Below, in pieces: positions 23,003-30,225 of a stretch of 41,845 bases of DNA. The notes below the pieces were generated by a model. It saw nothing but the letters and a program-made list of their open reading frames with translations, did no database searches and was not told where the DNA came from. Origin of the DNA: a virus. The position numbers and the translations under genes are program-made. Location of the stretch: positions 1 through 41,845 of IMG/VR virus record IMGVR_UViG_3300025030_000216, one strand, 5' to 3'. Positions within the stretch are counted from its first letter, which is position 1. Each line of letters starts with the position of its first letter.

Positions 23003-24064
23003 CTATCCTTTAATAATTTCAATTTTGCAGGGGGGAAGCTTCATCTCTGAGAATTTCCGGTAAAACCATTCTTCTGTGGAGGCTATTTGTTCCGGGGAAG
23101 TTTTGTCCGTTTCAATCGCGAATTGGCAGACCACCACGATCTTTGTTTTCTGGTTCTGAGAAATCATAGGGGAGGGGCAAGGGACGATTTCGGGAGCCTC
23201 GGTAGGGGTAATGGGTTCGGGTGTTTTCGCGGCGGCTTCCTGGGCTTCCTTTTGGGCTTTTTCTTTCGCCTCGCGGTCCAATTTTTCCCGCGCCTCGTTT
23301 TCGAGCCGCATTTTTTCGCGGGCTTCCTTTTCGGCTTTCTCAGTCGCTTCTCTTTCCATGCGGGCTTTTTCAGCGGCAAGGGTTTTCTCCTGTCGCTCTA
23401 CTTCGATCTTGATGAGGGATCGAAACATGATTTCATATTCATCGTCAGGTCGAAAAAGAAAACTTTCCACATGCTCCCTTTGGAGGGGTGATTTCAACCC
23501 TGCCTGGAGGGATTCTGCGGTCAGCTTGGCAAGACGACCGTCAACCCGGTCCTGGGTTCCCCGGTCTGCCATGGCAAGCAGATTCACCGCGTCTTTTGCG
23601 GCCTTGGTAAGTTCCCCCCTTCCCGTCACCTTTGAGATTCCAACCATCTTAGAGATTTTTGCCGCTCCCGTCTGGTATTCTGGCCTGACCCCGAGGGCCA
23701 GATAACCGTCTTTCAGGCTTGTGGTCATGGCTTCGAGACAGACAGCGCAGGTTTTTTCCTCGAAAACGGCAACTTGTTTTTTGAGAAAATCCTGGCCGGC
23801 TTGGATCATGCCGACCAGCTCCATAACCTTGTTTTTGAAGTCATCGATGGGGGCCGAAAATTCTTTTGCTTTCTCGGTCTTGAGTTTGTTGAGCTGGGTA
23901 GCCCCCTTTCCGAGTTCGGTTGCGAGTTTTTTTGCTTCGGCCAGGTTCTCTTCCGTGACCTGGATCTTGTAGGGTTCAAGGCGTTCTTGGATAGCCAGTT
24001 TCAGCGCGTCGAAATTCGACGTGATAACGGGCGGTGTCCCGCCTACGATCAGTTCCAATTCCAT
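23003..24064 (-). CDS. DUF1351 family phage protein
   Basis: 353 aa from ATG 24064 (GGGAGGATGAA upstream). The N-terminal ~110 residues match DUF1351 (ITSNFDALKLAIQERLEPYK, VTEENLAEAKKLATELGKG, then a long helix). Residues ~210-270 are a Lys/Glu/Ala coiled coil, followed by a Pro-rich linker and a small C-terminal domain. DUF1351 proteins accompany Sak4 and SSB-like genes. The exact role in recombination is unknown. Confidence 0.8.
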   Translation of the reverse strand: MELELIVGGTPPVITSNFDALKLAIQERLEPYKIQVTEENLAEAKKLATELGKGATQLNKLKTEKAKEFSAPIDDFKNKVMELVGMIQAGQDFLKKQVAVFEEKTCAVCLEAMTTSLKDGYLALGVRPEYQTGAAKISKMVGISKVTGRGELTKAAKDAVNLLAMADRGTQDRVDGRLAKLTAESLQAGLKSPLQREHVESFLFRPDDEYEIMFRSLIKIEVERQEKTLAAEKARMEREATEKAEKEAREKMRLENEAREKLDREAKEKAQKEAQEAAAKTPEPITPTEAPEIVPCPSPMISQNQKTKIVVVCQFAIETDKTSPEQIASTEEWFYRKFSEMKLPPCKIEIIKG

Positions 24065-24065
24065 T

Positions 24066-24761
24066 TCATCCTCCCAGAATTTTTGATTTGATTTGCCCCA
24101 AGTGGGGGGCTTCGACCACGGCAAGTTTTCCGCTCCGGTCTTTCGCGGGGAACCGCTCCCATGGCTGTGTAATAAAGGCCCGGCGTTCTCTCCCTTCGGA
24201 ATCCGGCAGAGAAACCATGTAGAAAACCTCGTCGAAAAAGCTGGCGAGGCGTTCTTTCAGGGTTCCACCCGAGATAGATGGACCCACAAAACGCCTGTTA
24301 AGGTCGTCTTTCTCGATAGAATCCAAGCACGTAAATATCACGTTAAAAGCCGAAAGATCCCGGTATGCCTTAATAAGGGCCGTCACCTTGTCGGAATACT
24401 CGCCCCACATGGGGAAGCTGTCCTTTCGATCTGGGTATTTATTTTTCATGGCCTCAACACACCGGGCCGAAATTTCGGTAAGAGAGTCAATGAACACCCA
24501 TTTGAAAAGGCTCTGGCCCTCGGTTGTCAGGTAGGTATAGACCTCGCCCAAATCTGCGAAACTTCCAACTTCAAAACCCTGAACGCGCCGGGACTCTATC
24601 AGGTCACGAACGCAAAGGAGCCCCGCCTCTGCTGATACGACGCACACTTGTTCATTCTCCGGGATGGTCCGAAGAAGAGAAGTTTTCCCAATCCCGGATT
24701 GACCTATGACCAGGGCAAGAAACCGGGAAGAATTTTCGAGAGCAATTTGTTTCAGAGCCAT
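24066..24761 (-). CDS. Sak4-like RecA-fold ATPase
   Basis: 231 aa. Walker A GQSGIGKTSLL at ~20-30; Walker B KWVFIDSLTE near 90; C-terminal beta strands FDEVFYMVSL and RRAFITQPWERFPAKDRSG. Short length and order match Sak4/AAA_24 proteins, which are single-strand annealing ATPases in phage recombination. The ATG directly follows the stop of the RHH gene. It works with the SSB-like, DUF1351 and exonuclease genes nearby. Confidence 0.85.
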   Translation of the reverse strand: MALKQIALENSSRFLALVIGQSGIGKTSLLRTIPENEQVCVVSAEAGLLCVRDLIESRRVQGFEVGSFADLGEVYTYLTTEGQSLFKWVFIDSLTEISARCVEAMKNKYPDRKDSFPMWGEYSDKVTALIKAYRDLSAFNVIFTCLDSIEKDDLNRRFVGPSISGGTLKERLASFFDEVFYMVSLPDSEGRERRAFITQPWERFPAKDRSGKLAVVEAPHLGQIKSKILGG

Positions 24762-24911
24762 TTAGGCTACTCCTTTTTCCAAAATATCAAGCTGAAGGGA
24801 CAAAAGCCGATCAGCCGCGTTTGACAAGCTTCTGCCTTCTTTGTCTGCCCAGGCTTGAAGCCGTTCCCAGGTTTTATCATCAAGAGAAATCCCTTTTGAA
24901 GTTGCTGGCAT
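24762..24911 (-). CDS. Ribbon-helix-helix (CopG/Arc-like) regulator
   Basis: 49 aa, first gene of the leftward operon, with GAAAGGTGGTGA upstream. SKGISLDDKTWERLQAWADK and EGRSLSNAADRLLSLQLDIL show the strand-helix-helix pattern of small RHH repressors. It lies just downstream of the divergent promoter with an inverted repeat, so autoregulation of early transcription is likely but inferred. Confidence 0.75.
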   Translation of the reverse strand: MPATSKGISLDDKTWERLQAWADKEGRSLSNAADRLLSLQLDILEKGVA

Positions 24912-24936
24912 TTTTTATCACCACCTTTCAAAATTA

Positions 24937-24965
24937 AGAATATCAGAAGTAAACTAAATATGCAA
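24937..24965 (-). promoter_or_regulatory. Leftward early promoter
   Basis: On the minus strand, TTGCAT (24960-24965), a 17-base spacer and TATTCT (24937-24942), about 26 bases from the RHH start. Paired back-to-back with the rightward promoter. Confidence 0.7.
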
Positions 24966-24982
24966 GTCTTTTTTTTCTTGCA
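24961..24982. promoter_or_regulatory. Operator-like inverted repeat between divergent promoters
   Basis: TGCAAG, ten bases (tctttttttt), CTTGCA. Each arm overlaps the -35 box of one of the two promoters, so one dimeric repressor could block both. Confidence 0.55.
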
Positions 24983-25006
24983 CTTGCTTTTATTTTTTGT
25001 TACTAT
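24978..25006 (+). promoter_or_regulatory. Rightward early promoter
   Basis: TTGCAC (24978-24983), a 17-base spacer and TACTAT (25001-25006), 23 bases before the nuclease ATG. Confidence 0.7.
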
Positions 25007-25029
25007 TGAGGAAATGAAAAGGGGGATTT

Positions 25030-25887
25030 ATGAAAGAAATTATTCCATTGATTTACGAGGGGGTAGCTAGACATGAGGCTTTACAGCCTGTCCGGGGGTA
25101 TCTCGGGATGTCCTCTATCGGGAGCCCATGCGAGCTGCAAAGCTGGTTTTCCTTCCGGCAAACCTCTGGGGCGTTGACCGATGGGCGTGTTTTAATGCTA
25201 TTTGAAACCGGGAAACACGTTGAAATGATCGTTTGCCGGGCTTTGCGCCTGGCCGGGATAAAACTCAAGGGGGCTTATCCTGACGAACAGCTCTCTTTTT
25301 CTGACCATGGCGGGTTCTTCTCCGGCCATCCTGACGGGATTTGTGAGGACGAATCCGGGGAAATGATTCTGGAAATAAAATCCTCGAACACAAACAAATT
25401 CAAGGAGTTCCAAAAGAGCGGGGTCAAGGAAGTTTACCCGGCTTATCATGTCCAAATGCAGCTATACATGCACTATTCCGGGTTGCCGCGGGCTGTTTTT
25501 CTCGTAATGAAAAAAGACGATTGTAGCCTGTATTTAGAGGTCGTTTCTTCTGATCCGGTTTGCGCGGAGATCAATATTGAAAAGGCCCGCCGGATTATCA
25601 TAACCCACGATCAGACGGGGAGGATCTCTATTCCCATCCCCATTTCCTCCGATCCAAAATCAGATACTTGCAAATGGTGCCGGTATCAGGTGCCGTGTTT
25701 CTCCCCGGAAGAATCGTTACAGAGTGTCCATTCATGCAGGTCTTGCGCCTACCTGAATATCGGGAGCGATTTCAAACCATCCTGTGGGCACAGGGACCAC
25801 AAGATACCCCTGAAAAACATTTCCCTCGGTTGCCCTCAATGGAATTGGGTGTGCCGGACTCCCTTCACGATCGAGGGGGAGGCATGA
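25030..25887 (+). CDS. RecB/Cas4-like PD-(D/E)XK exonuclease
   Basis: 285 aa; GGGGG ribosome binding site. FFSGHPDGICED (Asp near 101), then MILEIKSSN (ExK, ~115-117) and QMQLYMHYSG are motifs II, III and IV of RecB-family nucleases. The C-terminal region is Cys-rich (CKWCRYQVPC, CRSC, C...H...C), probably an iron-sulfur or zinc site as in Cas4/AddB-like nucleases. Together with the Sak4-like ATPase and SSB-like protein it makes a recombination set. The true start is supported by the adjacent promoter. Confidence 0.85.
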   Translation: MKEIIPLIYEGVARHEALQPVRGYLGMSSIGSPCELQSWFSFRQTSGALTDGRVLMLFETGKHVEMIVCRALRLAGIKLKGAYPDEQLSFSDHGGFFSGHPDGICEDESGEMILEIKSSNTNKFKEFQKSGVKEVYPAYHVQMQLYMHYSGLPRAVFLVMKKDDCSLYLEVVSSDPVCAEINIEKARRIIITHDQTGRISIPIPISSDPKSDTCKWCRYQVPCFSPEESLQSVHSCRSCAYLNIGSDFKPSCGHRDHKIPLKNISLGCPQWNWVCRTPFTIEGEA

Positions 25888-27974
25888 GCATCTTAAATTC
25901 AGCTCTGGAATATTTAGATTTGAATTTTTCCGTTATTCCAATCCGCCCGGGACCGGAGAAAAAGCCGTTCATCCCCTGGACTGAGTTTCAGAAGCGGCGC
26001 GCCTCAGAAGAGGAGGTTGAAGGCTGGTTCCAGAAATGGCCAGGCGCGAATATCGCAATCATCACCGGGTCCATCTCCGGCGTGTTCGTGGTTGACGGGG
26101 ACGGGGAAATCGGCTCCCGGTGGATCTACGAGAACTGCCCAAAAACCTCCGTCTACGCCAAAACAGGGAGGGTGGGAGGGTGCCATTGTTTTTACCGAAT
26201 CCCCCCCGGCGTAAAAATCCCGAATAAGGTTGGTTGGAAACCCAAGGTGGATATCAGAGGGGAAGGAGGCTACGTGATAGCCCCTCCATCCATCCATCAC
26301 ACAGGCAATACCTATTCCTGGATTTTCCGGGAGGGGCTAAACGGCTGGTCTGACCTGGCCGAATTTAACCCCGCGAAAATGGGCGGGAATCTCATGCTAG
26401 ACCTTCGGAACGTGAAACTACCTGGGGAAAACCTGAAGGGGGTTGAACAGGGGAGCCGAAACGCAACCCTGGCGTCAATGGTTGGGAAACTACTCTCGGA
26501 CGGTTCTACCCCTGATTTTGCCTGGGAGTTTATCACCGCCTGGAATGCCAGAAACACACCACCCCTCGGGGAAAAAGAAGTCAAAACAACCTTTCGGTCA
26601 ATCCTGAAAAAACACGAAGCCGGAACGCCGATCAAAATAGAATCTGTGCCGGTGATTGTGAGCACAGAGCCGGAACCAGAGCCGGAATTAACCGAAACGG
26701 ACAAGGAAATTTTCGGCGATAAAACCGATAGCTACCCGGTCGAATGCCTTCAACCCGGCGGGCTCTTGCAGGAGATCATGGAATACACCGAGAAAAGTTC
26801 CGCCTCCCATAAACCGATATTCGCCCTCTCCGCTGCGATTTCCCTCCTGGGAAACGTCCTGGGCCAACGAGTGATGACAGAAACAGGGCTCCGGACCAAT
26901 ATGTATTGCGTGAGTATCGGGTATTCGGGAGCCGGTAAAAATGCCAGCCATTCAACCATAGCCTCTATCCTGGGTTCCTCAAACGCCCGTCTTTCCATGG
27001 GGCCAACAGACACAGCTTCCGGTGTTGCCCTGCTCAAATGGCTTACCACCGATTCCCATCAGGTTTCTCTATTCACGTTCGATGAGTTTGGGATGCTCCT
27101 GCAAGGCACTAAAAACCCTGCTTCCCCAATGGCAGAGCTTCCCCGCATCCTCACAAAGATTTTTTCATCAACGGATCGCCCGGAAATTAAATCATATGCC
27201 GATTCAAAATTAAATATCACTGTCCCATGGCATCATCTCAGCCTCTATGCCTCCTCTACCCCCTCGAAATTCTGGGGGAATCTGTCTGAAGCCGATACTA
27301 TTTCCGGCTTTCTTGCCCGCATCCTGATTTTCGAGGCTCACGACGAAATTGAGAAAACCCGGAACGTCGTAAAATCCACCGTTCCAAAATCAATAATTGA
27401 CCAGGTTAACGCGCTCTGGGCAATCTCCCCACCCATCGACAAAGAGCGGGGAGATATCGCCCGCGTTCCGGTTCCTTTCGTTGTTCCACGATCTCAGGAT
27501 GCCGCTGTATTGTTCGATTCCTGGGCCGATAAATACTGGGAACTGAGGAACAAATACCGGGAAGACGACGCCAAAAGCGCGGTCTATGGCCGGGCCGCAG
27601 AGCACGCGGCTAAACTCGCACTGATCCACTCAGCCAGTCTCAAAGGAGGCAAAATAGTCTCCGGGGAAATAGATTCTGAATCCGTCGAATGGGCCACAAA
27701 AATAACAGACTCCTGTATTAAAGAGCTTCTGACGGGAATTTCCCGGAATATCAGCAAGAACCAATTCCACGCAGAGCAGCAGAGGATAATAAAATTTCTC
27801 TTGTCTCGGAGCGGGGAAGCCCCAGCGAGAGAAGTATATAGAAGGCTTCATGTCCCTTCGAGGCAATTTAACGAACTTATCGTAAGCATGAATTTTTCCG
27901 GAGAAATCCGACAAGAAAATAGAAAAAATAGTAAGGGACTGGATGTTTCTTGGATTATTTTGAATAGTTGTTAA
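25884..27974 (+). CDS. Primase-polymerase/helicase (prim-pol plus DUF3987)
   Basis: 696 aa from ATG 25884 (ATGA overlap). N-terminal AEP prim-pol domain ~1-170: FSVIPIRPGPEKKPFIPW, GVFVVDGDGE (catalytic DxD, ~71-73) and GGYVIAPPSIHHTG. A linker ~195-290 is followed by a DUF3987-type helicase domain with GYSGAGKN (Walker A-like, ~344) and FTFDEFGM (Walker B, ~398). Fused primase and helicase is common in phages and plasmids that replicate from their own origin. The iteron field lies right after it. No separate DNA polymerase was recognised. Confidence 0.9.
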   Translation: MSILNSALEYLDLNFSVIPIRPGPEKKPFIPWTEFQKRRASEEEVEGWFQKWPGANIAIITGSISGVFVVDGDGEIGSRWIYENCPKTSVYAKTGRVGGCHCFYRIPPGVKIPNKVGWKPKVDIRGEGGYVIAPPSIHHTGNTYSWIFREGLNGWSDLAEFNPAKMGGNLMLDLRNVKLPGENLKGVEQGSRNATLASMVGKLLSDGSTPDFAWEFITAWNARNTPPLGEKEVKTTFRSILKKHEAGTPIKIESVPVIVSTEPEPEPELTETDKEIFGDKTDSYPVECLQPGGLLQEIMEYTEKSSASHKPIFALSAAISLLGNVLGQRVMTETGLRTNMYCVSIGYSGAGKNASHSTIASILGSSNARLSMGPTDTASGVALLKWLTTDSHQVSLFTFDEFGMLLQGTKNPASPMAELPRILTKIFSSTDRPEIKSYADSKLNITVPWHHLSLYASSTPSKFWGNLSEADTISGFLARILIFEAHDEIEKTRNVVKSTVPKSIIDQVNALWAISPPIDKERGDIARVPVPFVVPRSQDAAVLFDSWADKYWELRNKYREDDAKSAVYGRAAEHAAKLALIHSASLKGGKIVSGEIDSESVEWATKITDSCIKELLTGISRNISKNQFHAEQQRIIKFLLSRSGEAPAREVYRRLHVPSRQFNELIVSMNFSGEIRQENRKNSKGLDVSWIILNSC

Positions 27975-28030
27975 AATTTTTCACACTGTCACACTGTCAC
28001 AACTCAAAAATCATATTTGTGACACCGTAG

Positions 28031-28064
28031 AATGGCTCCTGATCTATATCAGGGGCCATTTTTT
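28031..28064 (+). terminator. Rho-independent terminator after the prim-pol gene
   Basis: 13-bp stem (28031-28043 with 28048-28060, one G-T wobble), loop CTAT, followed by TTTT. Confidence 0.85.
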
Positions 28065-28209
28065 ACACTGTCACTGTCACAGATAGGCAAACGGGGAAAA
28101 GAAACTCCCGGAAAAAGGAAAAAGGGGATTTGGTATACCCCTGTGACAGTATGTATTTTTAGAAATTTTTTTTATATAATAAAGATATAGAGCGTGTTTC
28201 CCAGGGAAT

Positions 28210-28240
28210 CACACTGTCACAAAATGGTTGTGACAGTGTG
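28210..28240. repeat. Perfect 12-bp inverted repeat containing two iterons
   Basis: CACACTGTCACA (28210-28221), seven bases, TGTGACAGTGTG (28229-28240). Likely a high-affinity initiator or repressor site, or a cruciform. Confidence 0.75.
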
Positions 28241-28294
28241 GGACACCTTGGCCCTTTTTACGAAAACATTGTGAAATGGTGTTACATGCTTTTT

Positions 28295-28344
28295 CAACAA
28301 AACTCAACAAAACTCAACAAAATTCCGTGAAGATGTGTTATGAT
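28295..28344 (+). promoter_or_regulatory. Extended -10 promoter with 10-bp tandem repeats
   Basis: CAACAAAACT occurs at 28295-28304 and 28305-28314, and as CAACAAAATT at 28315-28324. An extended -10, TGTTATGAT, lies at 28336-28344. No -35 consensus is present; the helically phased repeats sit where a regulator would bind. It precedes an RHH gene, so autoregulation is plausible. Confidence 0.5.
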
Positions 28345-28363
28345 AATGGAAAGGAGAAAATAG

Positions 28364-28543
28364 ATGGCATACAAAAACATAACAATTAGCGAGGAGACAA
28401 TCGTAAAAATAAAAAAATGGGCAGAAGGGAATAACGAAAAAAGAACCTTTTCGAATGCAGTGGAAATCCTATGTCTTTTTGCATTGGAGAAAAAAAACAA
28501 GGAGAGGGAAGATGTCATTATTGAACCGAAAAACACTTCTTGA
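28364..28543 (+). CDS. Ribbon-helix-helix regulator
   Basis: 59 aa with AAAGGAG upstream. It begins MAYKNITISEETIVKIKKWA, then FSNAVEILCLFALEKK: an RHH-like beta strand and two helices. It overlaps the HNH gene by 32 bases. It probably binds the adjacent repeats and controls this small operon or the origin. Confidence 0.65.
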   Translation: MAYKNITISEETIVKIKKWAEGNNEKRTFSNAVEILCLFALEKKNKEREDVIIEPKNTS

Positions 28544-29012
28544 GTCTATCGGGCTCGCCGGGAAAAAATGTATTATTCATCATATTGATAGAAATCCGCA
28601 CAACAACAAGCATGACAATCTTTTGATCTTGGAAAATATAAAAGAGCACTCGGAGTTGCATCGGAGGATAAGGAAAAAAAGATTCGATACCATCCTGAGA
28701 GCTGTTCCGTTATCGGAGGTCGGAGCGCTGAAATTAAGAGCCATGGCCATGAGGCAGGGAAGAGGCACAAAACAAATAGTTGAAGAAATGATGATTCTTT
28801 CGGAAAATTCCATGACCAAAATCGACTTGTTGCCAATCCCAGAAATTGCAATAGAAAAATTCGGAACTAAAAGACAGCGCCGAATAGCACTAGAAGATGC
28901 GCGTGGGATGCGAGATAAGATCAAACAAGAAAATAAAAAAAGGGTTCTTGGGTGTCCGGGTGGAAAAATTGAAAGTAGAGATTTTTTTTCACTAGGGCCA
29001 AAAAGAGACTAA
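28512..29012 (+). CDS. HNH endonuclease
   Basis: 166 aa from ATG 28512 (GGAGAGGGAAG upstream). CIIHHIDRNPHNNKHDNLLI and HSELHRR form the HNH nuclease motif of free-standing phage homing-type endonucleases. Residues ~65-100 may be a DNA-binding helix region. Possibly a mobile homing gene, or part of packaging/replication; its location away from the terminase favours homing. Confidence 0.8.
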   Translation: MSLLNRKTLLESIGLAGKKCIIHHIDRNPHNNKHDNLLILENIKEHSELHRRIRKKRFDTILRAVPLSEVGALKLRAMAMRQGRGTKQIVEEMMILSENSMTKIDLLPIPEIAIEKFGTKRQRRIALEDARGMRDKIKQENKKRVLGCPGGKIESRDFFSLGPKRD

Positions 29013-29036
29013 AAAAGCCCCCGAGGGGGCTCTTTT
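29011..29036. terminator. Bidirectional terminator between convergent operons
   Basis: AGCCCCC/GGGGGCT stem (29016-29022, 29025-29031) with CTTTT on the plus side and a run of six T on the minus side. It separates the HNH gene from the leftward five-gene cluster. Confidence 0.85.
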
Positions 29037-29048
29037 CGATTTTCGTTT

Positions 29049-29228
29049 TCAGGATTCTTTTCTCTGCTCCTTTCTAATCTCCGTGACCTTCGTCCCGTCA
29101 CGGTATCCCATCCTGACCTCTGCCTGCCGATATCGGAAAGCATCGGCTAGGAACGCACTCACCGCCTCCGGCGTGTTGCCGGTGCGGCTGATGATTTCGA
29201 GGATTGTTTCCCACTGGTCTGTGAGCAT
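29049..29228 (-). CDS. Small uncharacterised protein
   Basis: 59 aa from ATG 29228 (TGATG overlap). Helical; TDQWETILEIISRTG and AVSAFLADAFRYRQAE, with a basic C-terminus. Last gene of the cluster. No family recognised. Confidence 0.55.
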   Translation of the reverse strand: MLTDQWETILEIISRTGNTPEAVSAFLADAFRYRQAEVRMGYRDGTKVTEIRKEQRKES

Positions 29229-29365
29229 CAGCCCGCCTTTGCCGCTTTTAATGCGGCTGTGAGAATTTTTGCCACCCAGCCTGAGAGAAAATACCCCTCG
29301 CGGGCGCAAAACTCCTTTAGAGCCGTGTGCAGCGGCTCCGGAACCCGGATCAAATAGGTTTTCAA
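29228..29365 (-). CDS. Small RHH-like protein
   Basis: 45 aa from TTG 29365 (AAAGGAG upstream; TTGA overlap). KTYLIRVPEPLHTALKEFCA and FLSGWVAKILTAALKAAKA resemble a strand-helix-helix regulator. The overlaps on both sides support reality despite the TTG start. Confidence 0.55.
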   Translation of the reverse strand: MKTYLIRVPEPLHTALKEFCAREGYFLSGWVAKILTAALKAAKAG

Positions 29366-29571
29366 CTGGTGATCTCCTTTCTGAAAAATCTTGCGTGGAT
29401 CTGTCGATCCTGATCTGTGACGTAGCGGGAAAATTGCTTCCCGTCTGATTCTCCTTCGACGCGCAATCGGCCGTCAAAGGACTTGAAGAGGACTGAAACG
29501 AATCCCTCCTCCCCGGAGGAAACTTCATCGAGCTTGGTTCCGAATCTCCTATCATTTTTTGTCCTGGTCAT
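29362..29571 (-). CDS. Small uncharacterised protein
   Basis: 69 aa beginning MTRTKNDRRFGTKLDEVSSG. Mixed charged, beta-like (GFVSVLFKSFDGRLRVEG). Weak ribosome binding site. No family recognised. Confidence 0.5.
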   Translation of the reverse strand: MTRTKNDRRFGTKLDEVSSGEEGFVSVLFKSFDGRLRVEGESDGKQFSRYVTDQDRQIHARFFRKEITS

Positions 29572-29577
29572 AGTTTA

Positions 29578-29784
29578 CTACTCATCCATCATGTGGGGCC
29601 ACTCCCCACATGATCCGAGCTTAAGGGCTGCGAAAAAGTCGCAATACTCTGAATAGCAGTATATCTCTCGGACCCCGTTGTGCTCGGGGTTCAATCCCAA
29701 TACCTCCCCGCATCGGGGGCAGGGATTCGCGGAGGGGTATTTTCCCCTCAACAACTTCAATTCTTTTGGGGTTGCGTGTCGCAT
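29578..29784 (-). CDS. Small zinc-ribbon protein
   Basis: 68 aa from ATG 29784 (AAAGGAAAG upstream). CPRC and CYSEYC with spacing typical of a zinc ribbon. It is preceded by a 7-bp hairpin (29817-29837) in the leader. Unknown role, perhaps host takeover. Confidence 0.65.
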   Translation of the reverse strand: MRHATPKELKLLRGKYPSANPCPRCGEVLGLNPEHNGVREIYCYSEYCDFFAALKLGSCGEWPHMMDE

Positions 29785-29816
29785 GGGCTTTCCTTTCTGG
29801 CCTCTCGGCCATTCCT

Positions 29817-29837
29817 GCCGGTCACTCCCCGACCGGC
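29817..29837 (-). other. Hairpin between the first two genes of the leftward cluster
   Basis: GCCGGTC, seven bases, GACCGGC. No T-run follows, so more likely a processing or stability element than a terminator. Confidence 0.5.
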
Positions 29838-29854
29838 TTAGGGGGGGTGGGGGA

Positions 29855-30037
29855 TTACTTTTGTTTTTTCCAGGTCTGATAGTCCTGGATCGACTCAAAC
29901 GCGATCCAGCCGTCAGACGTTGTAGCAACCCTGGACGCCCAGGGAGCCAATTTCTTAGCTTGGTATTTATTGGCGGCCCTCGCCGCGTCAATAGGGCCAT
30001 AGCCAAAGTCGTTGCTCCAAATAATCATTTTTCGCAT
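29855..30037 (-). CDS. Small uncharacterised protein, first of the leftward cluster
   Basis: 60 aa with GAGGAG upstream. It starts MRKMIIWSNDFGYGPIDAAR and includes DGWIAFESIQDYQTWKKQK. A compact alpha/beta mini-protein; no family recognised. Driven by the promoter at 30080-30108. Confidence 0.6.
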   Translation of the reverse strand: MRKMIIWSNDFGYGPIDAARAANKYQAKKLAPWASRVATTSDGWIAFESIQDYQTWKKQK

Positions 30038-30079
30038 ATTTTTTTCTCCTCGTTTTTTTTGGTTTTACCTTACCCTTTT

Positions 30080-30108
30080 AAGATAACCGACGCGTAAACT
30101 TTTGTCAA
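30080..30108 (-). promoter_or_regulatory. Strong sigma70-like promoter for the leftward cluster
   Basis: On the minus strand, TTGACA (30103-30108), a 17-base spacer and TATCTT (30080-30085). Typical early promoter placed back-to-back with the late promoter of the terminase operon. Confidence 0.8.
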
Positions 30109-30169
30109 CTATTATTTACAATCTTTTTTTACGGGGCTGAAATCGGCGCGGGGAGCGGGGTTCACCTAT

Positions 30170-30201
30170 GTGTGGTAAAAATACCTCGCAACGAATATCG
30201 A
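30170..30201 (+). promoter_or_regulatory. Putative late promoter, copy 2
   Basis: The box GTGTGGTAAAAATACC (30170-30185) is identical to the one at 7610, with TATCGA at the conserved 10-base distance (30196-30201). It lies 25 bases before the terminase small subunit. The -10 here is the weakest of the three. Confidence 0.65.
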
Positions 30202-30225
30202 AAAATGATATGCTTTTAGTGAAAA

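Larger units (their letters stand above)
27975..28363. other. Non-coding region: putative replication origin with iterons
   Basis: 389 bases without a convincing gene. CACTGTCAC occurs at 27984-27992, 27992-28000, 28066-28074, 28072-28080 and 28212-28220; its complement GTGACAGTG at 28230-28238; near matches at 28019-28027 and 28143-28151. A very AT-rich stretch at 28151-28192 lies between iterons, as in duplex-unwinding elements. A terminator (28031-28064) and three 10-base repeats (28295-28324) are also here. Location next to the prim-pol gene supports origin function; it is still inference. Confidence 0.6.

Noticed and set aside
24093-24635. 180-codon plus-strand open frame
   Set aside because: Opposite strand of the Sak4-like ATPase with intact Walker motifs, so a shadow.
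27984-28324. Possible CRISPR array from the short repeats
   Set aside because: Repeats are 9-12 bases, partly overlapping and in both orientations, with no regular spacers and no cas genes; iterons fit better.
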